DNA of 10,487 bases from Temnopleurus reevesii (Eukaryota > Echinodermata > Echinoidea > Temnopleuroida > Temnopleuridae), in NCBI GenBank assembly GCA_036244855.1, contig BQKZ01000081.1:242025-252511 (forward strand). The letters are read 5' to 3'. Under the pieces are notes generated by a model. It did no database searches and was not told the origin of the DNA. It saw only the letters and a program-made list of their open reading frames with translations. Within the stretch, counting starts at the first letter, position 1, and each line of letters starts with the position of its first letter. Position numbers and translations under genes: made by a program. Of the stretch, positions 1 through 7,977 are shown piece after piece.

Positions 1-300
1 CCCATCCTCGTACTCGCAAGGAAACGTATAATGAATAGGGTATGAAAAGAGATAGGTGAAAATGGTGGTAGGACCAAAAACAGGAATTACATGTTGATTA
101 TAAATTTCGCATCTTGTTGATGCTTGTTTTCATTTCAGTTTTATATGTTGTTTTCTTTTGGAAATGTCATACTTCCGATATTATAAAGCTTCCATAGGAG
201 GGCCTTTATAAAATTATACCCGATTACACTGAGTGGGGAAAATTTTCAAGATTGGGAGAGCTCCATATAGCAATAGCTTCACAACGACATCAACGACTAC
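1..300. other. Intergenic DNA, no gene seen
   Basis: AT-rich sequence with no substantial frame, RNA gene or repeat that I can recognise. It leads directly into the triplet microsatellite. Confidence 0.6.
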
Positions 301-319
301 TCACTCTACTACTATTTGA

Positions 320-377
<58 letters not shown>

Positions 378-378
378 G

Positions 379-409
<31 letters not shown>

Positions 410-656
410 GTTACTACTACATGTACTTCTATTATTATTGTCATTATCATTGTTATTATTATTATTATCATTAGTATCATTATTATCATTATTGTCATTA
501 TCATTATTATTTTATTATTATCATTATTGTTATCATTATTATCATTATTATTATACATGTTCTCCTAGACTCGTAATCCTACTGCTACTACGACTCCCTC
601 TACCATCACCACCATCACTACAAATACTCTTCTACTACTACTACTATTACTTTTAC
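301..656. repeat. Compound triplet microsatellite (CTA)n / (ATT/ATC)n / (ACC/ATC) / (CTA)n
   Basis: A perfect (CTA) run of about 19 units covers 320-377, interrupted at 378, followed by about ten more units to 409. From about 430 to 553 the array changes to mixed ATT and ATC triplets. A short ACC/ATC section follows (about 601-618) and then a final CTA/TTA section (about 629-656). Poly-Leu, Ser and Tyr frames on + and poly-Val, Ile and Asn frames on - are products of the repeat, not genes. Confidence 0.95.
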
Positions 657-660
657 TAAA

Positions 661-2600
661 GCAATAATGATAAGACGTATGACTCGTGGACATTTACACG
701 TACCTTTCTGTTTTCGGGGATATTATATTAATGCATCCGGGGAATATTATGAGAACTGATACAAGGATATTATGGATGGATGTCAAGAACAAATTTGCAC
801 AGACAGTTTGTTACTGAGAAATTTACGATCGATCTAACAAGTTTACTGTCCCGCTGGCTGGGTCATGTGACGTCACAGGCCAGACGGATGCACGATAATC
901 TATAATCACAGACTCTTTTGGCGTTATTCGCGAAAAAGCGTAAATGCAGATTAATATCTGAAATCATTAGTGTCTAATCCCTTTTGGATTTGACCATTTA
1001 TTATTTATCATTTAAGATACTATATCATCATGACGCCTTATCGATATTTTGTGAAGTTTTGTATGTTCATTTTTAATTATGGATATTGTATTGGCAGACT
1101 ATATAATACTATCCTGCTGGGTGGGTTATTTTGGCAGCATGCCAAACAATGGCCTCATTTGGAAGGTTTTTCCCTTTAAGTACAGTAATAGTGTAGAATA
1201 GCGAGAAAAACAAAGATATAACCAGAAACAGCCAAACATTTCTATTAAATGCGACGGGAAATGTATTTATTATGACCAGCGTTTTGATGCAAATAGACAA
1301 AGTCGTGAAATTTGTCTAAATCTACTCGTATGTGCAGTGTACTGATGATGGGAATACGATGATTAATACATCTTCTCCACCTTCCAAATGAAAATGAATT
1401 GATAATGTGATGATGATGCATGTAAACCATGTAGCCTAGACATGTTCATTTCCCAACATGACCTAACCCCGCTGAAACAGAAATTTCGTTGAACAACAAG
1501 GAAACTACATGCTCCGAGTGCTACATACTTGCTGCAACTACATCAATCGTAGAATTTTGAGCAAATCAACGATGAAGCCAACTTGTTGAAAGATTTATCG
1601 AAAACCCAATCAAACTCATGTGTAATGGGATGAAACGGAAACATGCCTAAAAATAGTAGAACATACTCCCATGTAGTTTCAATGAAACCACTCAATATGC
1701 GATTTTACCGACATCAAAACATTCCTGGGTAAATTGTTATGATTCTAGTTTTTTTTTTTTCATATTGCTCAATCCACAGCCAACAAAACACTGACTGCTT
1801 TCTGTTTAGACTTCCACTTTCGCATACTTTGTGCTCATATTACCAATAAGCTCGATTTAGTCTGTTTTCACAGTCCCTTTATTATTAATTGTCATAATAC
1901 TTCTATGTTTATTGAGTAAATTATATATTTACTATGTTGAGCCAATACAAAAAAAAAGTCTTTCAGTATATCAGGGTATAGATATGTTGTGATCATGATA
2001 ATATTCAAACGTTGTGTTGCATAGAATAGAATAATGAACGATAAAGGCTTTTGTATGCAGACTAGCTTCATGTATCAACACCCTAAAGAGCATGTCTGCC
2101 GCGTTCTAATTGGTACGCCCACCACTCGGAGGGGGCATCTCATCCTGCTTGTTATTATATTGTCGGTGGACCCTCTCAACTCGCAAATAGTCTGCAGACA
2201 CAGGACATTGGCTTTAATTTTGTGTTTTCATTGTGTTATTTTCATAGAGCAAAATCTCAAGTCTTTCAGTATGCGACTAAAAAATTGTAAAATTAAGCTT
2301 CTTTAATCTATATTGATACGATTAAGCTAACCTTTTGTCAAGACAAAATTATTCGGCCATCGTGTATCAAATTAGGGTTTACATATACAGACTATCTCAC
2401 ATGTGCGGTTGATGCGAAACCCTAACATACGCCAAACATCTGATTGTGTTTTCTGGCAAACTCGATCGCTGGCCAGCTCCATCGGTCACTCGCCAATGAA
2501 CTTCTATTCGGATAAAGAGCTCGTAGACCAATTTCAAGGGCTGAATAGGATCGGAACAGCAGGAGACACCACAAAAGCGTGCACAGGCTTGTTGAGATAA
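661..2600. other. Intergenic DNA with an isolated CRE palindrome and homopolymer runs
   Basis: No frame here encodes a recognisable protein. Visible items are GTGACGTCAC at 867-876 (a perfect CRE), an 11-bp inverted pair GAAACTACATG (1501-1511 and 1670-1680), a 12-T run (1749-1760) and a short A run near 1950. Single-exon frames around 2034-2306 and 2403-2637 show no conserved features. Confidence 0.55.
868..875. promoter_or_regulatory. Isolated perfect CRE palindrome
   Basis: TGACGTCA embedded in the ten-base palindrome GTGACGTCAC. It is about 3.3 kb upstream of the promoter CRE. It may be a distal enhancer site or chance; nothing else regulatory is recognisable beside it. Confidence 0.3.
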
Positions 2601-2602
2601 CT

Positions 2603-2622
2603 AGAGGGGAGGAGGGGGGGGG
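2603..2622. repeat. G-rich run
   Basis: A purine block ending in nine consecutive G (2614-2622), preceded by GAGGGGAGGA. It could form a G-quadruplex on the + strand. Confidence 0.75.
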
Positions 2623-2828
2623 TATATTTCTTATCAAATATCAAGGGCTTGAAGGCTTGAAATGAACTTGTGAACTGGGCATCACATACACTGTACATTT
2701 TACGCGTCTCAGATACACGAACTGACGGGAGTTCGAATTTTCTTTACGTATACAGCCACAAGAGAGCTAAGAGAGTAGTGTCTTTGGAAGAATGGTGGGA
2801 AGAGAAGGGTAGCTCGAACGCATTGACA

Positions 2829-2848
2829 CCCCACCCCCCCCCCCCCCC
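2829..2848. repeat. C-rich run
   Basis: CCCCA followed by 15 consecutive C (2834-2848). The complementary strand is G-rich and could form a quadruplex. The run length is prone to sequencing and assembly error. Confidence 0.8.
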
Positions 2849-3394
2849 GGATCTACACAATAAATATCTATGAAAAATAAATGACAACCAACAACCATAG
2901 AAACTAAGTATGGTAGCTCAACCACGCAAAAATCTGATGCTGTGAATCAAACTTGAACCTTGGAAGACAAGTATTCTTGCCTGTATTCCTTGGCCCCGGG
3001 AACATCAAGATAGTGTATTTCATTTTTTGTGTGTGTACTGTGAAGCATGTCTTGAAATAGATAGAACAGTTCCCAGCCACAATAAAATAGATGGACAAAG
3101 CAAAATAATCATTGCTAAAAGGGAAAGAAATCTTTATTACCTCATTATAATTGTATTATTCGATTGTTTACAAATCGGGGAGGGGTGGAGCGGCAGGGGT
3201 ATTTAGCGTGCGGTTTATATTTGCTCATGGGTCAGAGTCCCTGGGTTTTCTGCTTGTCAACAGTCTTCTCATTGGTCCATGGTCCATCATTGTGCACGCT
3301 CTCTCCATAGACACATAATTGCATCTCACAGTTTCCCACGAACTCCTTTGTTCTGCGTGCGTCCCGAGTTATCACCCAATCTCCATTTTTTCTG
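2849..3394. other. Intergenic DNA, no gene seen
   Basis: Mixed-composition sequence with a short GT run near 3028-3036. No coding frame, RNA gene or mobile element is recognisable. Confidence 0.55.
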
Positions 3395-3408
3395 ATTGCC
3401 ATGGAAAC
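3395..3408. promoter_or_regulatory. RFX X-box-like site
   Basis: ATTGCCATGGAAAC differs by one base from the well-known X-box form GTTGCCATGGAAAC bound by RFX factors. It lies about 860 bp upstream of the inferred transcription start. Function is inferred from motif similarity only. Confidence 0.35.
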
Positions 3409-3727
3409 GGAATTGTGTGCTCGTTATTGTTGTATTTGCTATTCGTATAGTCATACCCAAAAACGATACCTGTAGTATATAGTATATATGTATTTTCAGA
3501 TATTATCAAGTACATTAGTGACTGTTGTTCATGCACATGCGCACACCGCTGTGTCGGATTGCTTAGGTCATAGGTCACAGCTCAAACGAGTCAAAATCTT
3601 CATGCTGTAATGTTACAGGAAAAGAGTGTGAGATTTTCTGTTTCGACGGAAAATAGCAAATTTTGCAATATATATGAATGTATTGTGCATTGGCAATTAA
3701 TTTATTATCACTTTTCTTGCACCACCA

Positions 3728-3768
3728 TTCCCCCTCTCTCCCTCTCGCTCTCGCTCCATCTCTCTCCC
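3728..3768. repeat. Pyrimidine (CT-rich) tract
   Basis: About 41 bases almost entirely C and T, interrupted only by G at 3747 and 3753 and A at 3758. The complementary GA strand could bind GAGA-type factors or form triplex DNA. It lies about 500 bp upstream of the inferred promoter start. Confidence 0.75.
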
Positions 3769-4138
3769 AATCGTGATGGCATAATACATCCCCGATATGT
3801 AAACAATTGGAATGGGAAAATGACTGAGGCGGAGACCGCAAAGGAACAAAACGTAGCTTGTTTTTTCCTTGAAATATTTCTCAATGCATCTTCGCGATGC
3901 ATCCACGCATAAGTTAATCTTCCTACAACTATATCCCGACTATTATCGTGTCTAAAAATCAGAAGCGTGCAGACAAAAGCAGTGCACGATCGATGGTGTA
4001 TTGTGTTGCGGTGAATGCAAAATGATCATGTCTGCCCTTTGTGGCCTATCAGCTGACGTTCGAGATCGCCATGAATGAGTAGCCTTTGGAATCGGCCTCG
4101 CATGACGTCGTCGCTTTCTAGAGGCTCAAGTAAATATG

Positions 4139-4149
4139 CCTATTTATGG
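4139..4149 (+). promoter_or_regulatory. CArG/MEF2-like A/T box
   Basis: CCTATTTATGG is a CC/GG-flanked A/T core one base longer than the standard six-base CArG core. It also matches the MEF2 consensus with one mismatch. SRF sites occur in many immediate-early promoters, but this is a weak match. Confidence 0.3.
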
Positions 4150-4188
4150 GGTCTGAGTATTATCGGAGCCCTGCACGACAGCCTTCTG

Positions 4189-4193
4189 ATTGG
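4189..4193 (-). promoter_or_regulatory. Inverted CCAAT box
   Basis: ATTGG inside GATTGGCTGA is the usual extended NF-Y site in inverted orientation. It is about 75-80 bp upstream of the predicted transcription start, the usual distance for NF-Y. Confidence 0.6.
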
Positions 4194-4213
4194 CTGAGCG
4201 GGTACGACGCGGC

Positions 4214-4221
4214 TGACGTCA
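4214..4221 (+). promoter_or_regulatory. Perfect CRE (TGACGTCA)
   Basis: An eight-base palindromic cAMP-response element, the consensus site of CREB/ATF-family bZIP factors. It lies between an inverted CCAAT box and the TATA-like box, the position where CREs work best in inducible promoters. Related TGACGT sites lie at 4054 and 4103. Confidence 0.7.
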
Positions 4222-4234
4222 CTTAAGTACCCTC

Positions 4235-4241
4235 TATTTTA
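4235..4241 (+). promoter_or_regulatory. TATA-like box
   Basis: TATTTTA is one base from canonical TATATAA-like forms. It sits 14 bp past the perfect CRE and about 30 bp before the inferred start. It is not a consensus TATAAA, so this rests partly on context. Confidence 0.5.
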
Positions 4242-4526
4242 GCATACAATCCTGCATAGGAAAAAATAACTCACTGGGGGGACTTCGCGCTGTGGTAGTC
4301 AATCATAATAAAGCCAGCTTCGCTTCCTTTGCTTCGTCCACTTCTACAAAATTCACAGCGACGCGGGCAAACAAGATCGCCCAAATTGTCAATAATTCCA
4401 GCTTTTTGCCATATTCCACGCCAATCCTTCGACTGGAAGACTTCCAAAACTAAACCTGCAATTAGCCTTGTGATTTTGAACGATTATACTCCTGGAAGAA
4501 ACGAAATATAGTGAAAGAGACTGCAT

Positions 4527-4547
4527 ATGTTTGTAACAACTATATAA
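4527..4547 (+). other. uORF 1 (MFVTTI)
   Basis: An ATG with a six-codon frame ending in TAA. Its start context is weak, with C at -3 and T at +4. It could modestly reduce translation of the main frame. Confidence 0.35.
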
Positions 4548-4615
4548 CGCGACGCTTCAGTCTCCCGCTCTGGAAAAACGGTGTAAACTATTGATCGGGA
4601 ATTTTCGACTTGGTT

Positions 4616-4627
4616 ATGTCGCAATAA
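4616..4627 (+). other. uORF 2 (MSQ)
   Basis: An ATG with a three-codon frame ending in TAA, about 190 bases before the main ATG. G at -3 gives it a better start context than uORF 1. The distance leaves room for re-initiation downstream. Confidence 0.35.
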
Positions 4628-4814
4628 CGTTTCATCATAACTACTTCCATTCTTCACTTCGAAGATCATCCAGAACAGTCAAGTCATATTTTTGCCAACA
4701 CCCATATTCGAGGAGATATTTGGAGAAATATCTATCTTTGCCCTGACCACAATTGAGGCATTGGCGAGTTAGCAGTGTGCAGGTGTGTGTGAAACTGGTC
4801 TTTCTCAACAAGTG

Positions 4815-5348
4815 ATGTATCTTGGCTTGGGGCTTCCACCTACAATGAAAAGAGAAGTATACAGTGCAGTGAATTTTGTGGCGAAGTTACTACAGACCAC
4901 CAACAGAAATGTTGATCCTGGCCTAGTGGACAATTTCAGCCGAGTACTTGTCGGGTGCCTTTGCGAGAGATTCGACAGCCACTGGTTCCCTGAGAAGCCA
5001 TTCAAAGGCAGCGCATACAGGTGTGTCAGAATAACCCAGCTCGGTATGGACCCTGTCTTGTCGAAAGCTGGAGAAGCAGTCGGAATGACGACCGAAGCAC
5101 TCTACAACCTCCTCCCCCACGAACTCACCGTTTGGATCGATCCATCGGAGGTGTCGTACAGGATAGGCGAGGAAGGTTCCATCTGCGTTCTTTATGATGG
5201 CAGTGACGACGATTCATCATCGTCATCGTCTTCGTCTAACATAAGTGACTTGTCATCGTCGCCCCCGCAGTACTCTCAGGAACTTTTCAGCACAAATGCA
5301 GCTGATTTTGATTTCAATTACAATAGCCCGATACCTGCCTTCCATTGA
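4815..5348 (+). CDS. BTG1/BTG2-type antiproliferative protein (BTG/Tob family)
   Basis: A complete uninterrupted reading frame of 177 residues. In BTG1/2, the BTG domain binds the CAF1 deadenylase (CNOT7/8) of the CCR4-NOT complex and slows proliferation by promoting mRNA deadenylation, in cytoplasm and nucleus. The domain covers about residues 11-128. Box A holds HWFPEKP (56-62) and KGSAYRC (64-70). Box B holds LPHELTVWIDPSEVSYRIGE (100-119), then GSICVLYD. Residues equivalent to human BTG2 Tyr65, Trp103 and Asp105, needed for CAF1 contact, are present as Y69, W107 and D109. The tail (129-177) is an Asp/Ser-rich stretch followed by an unrecognised, Pro/Phe/Asn-rich end. I chose the ATG at 4815 because an in-frame stop lies at 4770-4772 and this start gives ten residues before the Met at 11, matching the BTG1 N-terminus; the Met codon at 4845 is a possible alternative. 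The length fits BTG1 (171 aa), not the longer Tob proteins. BTG1 and BTG2 orthology cannot be separated here. Vertebrate BTG1/2 have an intron before box A; none is seen. Confidence 0.95.
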   Translation: MYLGLGLPPTMKREVYSAVNFVAKLLQTTNRNVDPGLVDNFSRVLVGCLCERFDSHWFPEKPFKGSAYRCVRITQLGMDPVLSKAGEAVGMTTEALYNLLPHELTVWIDPSEVSYRIGEEGSICVLYDGSDDDSSSSSSSSNISDLSSSPPQYSQELFSTNAADFDFNYNSPIPAFH

Positions 5349-6474
5349 TACGACATCCATCTCGACCTCGATGACGACTTCCGAACTTTTCGGCGATAGC
5401 AACCACCTTGAATACGATGAAGGAGCTTCGAGATGACGAAAAAAACTCTGAACTCAATACGCCTACAGCAACAGACTACAGACATGGCTCTAGAACCATC
5501 CAAATACATTTTTTCTTCACTGTCTTTACTTAATTTTTAAAAGATTGCATTTTTGAGCCACATTCCTTCATTTTATATTCCAGAAAATATTGAACAAGTG
5601 TGACGAACGTGAATCCTTTTGTGCATTAATGAACCTGGTTATTTGTCAACTCATTACTGATTTATTTGTCTGTTTGTGTGTGTTTTTAAAGTACATACGT
5701 TATGTACTCCGTCCACATGTACACACATGTTTTTCTGTTAGAAGACAAGGGGGCGTATAGGCAAGAACTGAAAACGGTGCTTTACTTCTCATGTGCCTTC
5801 TTTGGAAAATGTCTCTAAAGGATCTTGAAATTAGATATGAAATAGTGGAAAACAAACTGATCTTTTCCCCTCTTACTGGCTCTGGAGGTTGCTCTCTAAT
5901 GCCAGACACTAAACATAATGTACAACTAACTATACTTGTATATGTTACATATGTTCCTGGTTTAATGTAATAGCTTGCATCAAGTTCCACTTTACCAAGA
6001 AATGCAAGTTTTTCACCCAACAGCATAAATCAAAATAACCAATTTCATTTGGAATCAAGAAAGAAAAATATTATAAAAAATGAATATTCCTGTTTTGCCA
6101 GCTGGCCTTGCAAAATGTCTGGAGGAATTTCTTTATAAATACTATTTTAAATGAAATGGGTTATTCTGCAATATACTGTTGAAAATGTCCTGCTTTTCTG
6201 GTATTTTATGGCAATATGAAGAAGATGTGTACAATCTCTTAACTTTCTTGTCACTTTGTGCCTATTCTGCACGTTTTTATCGATAAGATCAGTATTACTA
6301 GCTCGATGATAGGTTTTGGCTCTGGAATAGTTTTAAGACATACCTTCAGGTCCTATAATTCCATATTTTATGCTTGTTTTCTGACCATCTTAATTTGATT
6401 TTCACGCACAATTTCTCACATGTTTGTTGTATCGATATGTCAAGCTTCAATGTTTTTTAATTGTAATGGAAATT

Positions 6475-6481
6475 GTGCAAT
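6475..6481 (+). promoter_or_regulatory. miR-92/25/32-family seed match 1
   Basis: GTGCAAT is the exact complement of bases 2-8 of the miR-92/25/32 family, a bilaterian-conserved family. It sits in the inferred 3' UTR inside the 11-mer ATTGTGCAATG, which recurs at 7874-7884. The 11-mer also fits a C/EBP-type DNA site. Confidence 0.4.
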
Positions 6482-6828
6482 GCACTTCAATCGTAATTCT
6501 TGACTAATGCTATGCCTTGAAGTGCAAAGATCAACAATTGATCATTATATTATCCAATTTTTATTATTAAGTTTTAAATGGAAATACCCTCCAATTGTTT
6601 ATTTTGCCAAAGTGGGTGTGTATGAAACAAAACTTGGACATCTGATAATGTGTCCTGCAGCTGGGCATTTTTAATTTTATGCTTTCTGAAATTGGTTGAA
6701 TTTAAGATTTATCAGTACTTCTTGAACATCAATATCTTGTAACTTAGAACATGTATTCAATGTTTTTATTAATTCCCACAGCTACCTAGTAGTTGTTATA
6801 TTTCAAGAATTGAACAAGTCTATGTGCA

Positions 6829-6835
6829 GTGCAAT
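6829..6835 (+). promoter_or_regulatory. miR-92/25/32-family seed match 2, in a hairpin loop
   Basis: A second GTGCAAT. It forms the 5' side of a 16-base loop closed by a perfect 7-bp stem (6822-6828 with 6845-6851), which could expose the site. Confidence 0.4.
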
Positions 6836-7232
6836 GTATGTACATGCACATTAACTGATGATTTTGATATGAGAATTAATCCAGAATTCACTGAGCCCAA
6901 CTATTTTGGGATGATATTTTTATTTTAGGAAAATTCATCATTACAGTTTGAAAGACAAAAGTGCCAGAAAATCAGAATTGTAATCAGTATTTACAGTAAG
7001 GGGTGTTCATTTAGCCACATACCACATTTTGGTGTGGTCGTTATTACTTGTAATTCTTGGTCCAATAGTTACTGAAATGCAGAAATGATAAAGTCTAAAA
7101 ATCCTGTTCAGGGGAAAAAATACATAACTACAATTATTCTTTAAAAGTTGTAGAGGAAAATGCATCCCACACTATACTGTTGCCATAGATCCAATAGATC
7201 CTCCCTGACTAAAAAAAAGCCAGCCTTATCTG

Positions 7233-7238
7233 AATAAA
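7233..7238 (+). terminator. Candidate poly(A) signal AATAAA (proximal)
   Basis: This is the first canonical AATAAA after the stop codon, about 1.9 kb downstream. The following 40 bases are not strongly GT-rich, so it may be weak. Confidence 0.35.
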
Positions 7239-7876
7239 AATCCTGCTTACTTGGCTCTTATTGAACAACTAAGTTGTCCAATTCATCTTCTCAGACAATA
7301 ACATGTACAGCAAAACATGTCCAAAGCTTTGAGGTTATTATTCTGTTGAATTCACCCTCTCTCTGTTGAATAACGTATTTGTGTGTGCTCTCCCTTTCAG
7401 AATCTCTTATCGCATTATACTATCTGGTGCATTGCACCACTGATTCATAACCAATATAGACTTTGTTCTGTAATTGCATCACAGAAGCCCAAAATAGGCA
7501 ACATCATTTATTCATTATCTTGCTCCCTATTGCTCCCAAACCCCTCACCTCACTTCCCCCTTTCATCTGTCTTCATCAAAGTATGCTATGTATGTTTATT
7601 TTATGTTAACATGCACAATCATTTTTTTTAACAAAACAGTAAAGACAAGAGGAAAAAAATCACACAAGTACCTTACATTGTATTCAAAGTTGCTATGGTG
7701 CTGTATACAAAGACATGGAGGCGTTTTTTGACCTGAATTTTCCCCTGACAATGACACGAAGCAGTAATATGTTGTATCGTATATCTTTGACATGTGTACT
7801 GTATATTTTGTAGGTGATGATGAGATGCTTCTTTTCTAACCCTTCCTTAGGAAAGGTCTCGACAGGTCACTGTATT

Positions 7877-7883
7877 GTGCAAT
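7877..7883 (+). promoter_or_regulatory. miR-92/25/32-family seed match 3
   Basis: A third GTGCAAT, sharing the 11-mer ATTGTGCAATG with site 1. It is in the mature transcript only if the distal poly(A) signals near 7948 are used. Confidence 0.35.
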
Positions 7884-7947
7884 GGCGTGTAAACTATATT
7901 GAGAAATGTGAGAATTACACCGTGACCTATATTTTTTACAGTTCTGT

Positions 7948-7977
7948 AATAAAAAATAGTTGGATTTGTATATTAAA
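7948..7977 (+). terminator. Candidate distal poly(A) signals AATAAA and ATTAAA
   Basis: AATAAA at 7948-7953 is followed by ATTAAA at 7972-7977. The sequence after them (about 7980-8025) is rich in G and T, as expected of a downstream element. Of the candidates this pair has the better context, implying a 3' UTR of about 2.6 kb. Confidence 0.4.

Larger units (their letters stand above)
4050..4275 (+). promoter_or_regulatory. Putative proximal promoter of the BTG gene
   Basis: In order this stretch holds a CAGCTG E-box (4050-4055), CRE-like TGACGTTC (4054-4061), CRE-like TGACGTCG (4103-4110), a CArG/MEF2-like box (4139-4149), an inverted CCAAT box (4189-4193), a perfect CRE (4214-4221) and a TATA-like TATTTTA (4235-4241). 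The CCAAT-CRE-TATA spacing of roughly 20 bp each is typical of a focused RNA polymerase II promoter and predicts a start near 4265-4275, about 540 bp before the ATG. The stretch is visibly richer in CpG than its surroundings. The motifs are seen; promoter activity is inferred. Confidence 0.65.
4270..4814 (+). other. Inferred 5' leader (5' UTR) with two uORFs
   Basis: The stretch between the predicted start and the coding ATG has no long frame and contains only two ATGs upstream of 4815. Both open very short frames, at 4527-4547 and 4616-4627. An in-frame stop at 4770-4772 isolates the main frame from upstream. A leader intron cannot be excluded without transcript data. Confidence 0.5.

Noticed and set aside
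252..659. 135-residue Leu/Ser/Tyr-rich frame (+) and 85-residue Val/Ile/Asn-rich frame (-) over 301-558
   Set aside because: Both are translations of the triplet microsatellite. Their composition follows the repeat and no domain is present.
1438..1463. Possible p53 response element: perfect half-site AGACATGTTC plus a degenerate second half
   Set aside because: Although mammalian BTG2 is a p53 target, the second half-site has two mismatches and lies after a six-base spacer. Single half-sites are expected a few times per 10 kb by chance.
1501..1680. 11-bp inverted pair GAAACTACATG, considered as ends of a mobile element
   Set aside because: The arms are short, there is no flanking duplication and the interior has no coding or repeat features.
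2034..2637. Frames at 2034-2306 (+), 2403-2600 (+) and 2422-2637 (-) considered as small genes or exons
   Set aside because: They overlap on opposite strands or lack any domain, and their composition is not gene-like. Nothing separates them from chance frames.
4785..4814. Extension of the BTG frame upstream to a GTG codon at 4785
   Set aside because: GTG is not a normal eukaryotic start, and the ATG at 4815 gives an N-terminus matching BTG1 in length.
5793..5799. miR-124 seed match GTGCCTT
   Set aside because: A single heptamer in about 2.6 kb is within chance expectation, unlike the three GTGCAAT sites.
5700..6026. 108-residue minus-strand frame beginning with ATG
   Set aside because: It is antisense to the probable 3' UTR, shows no recognisable domain and has no promoter or splice context; a frame of this length can arise by chance.
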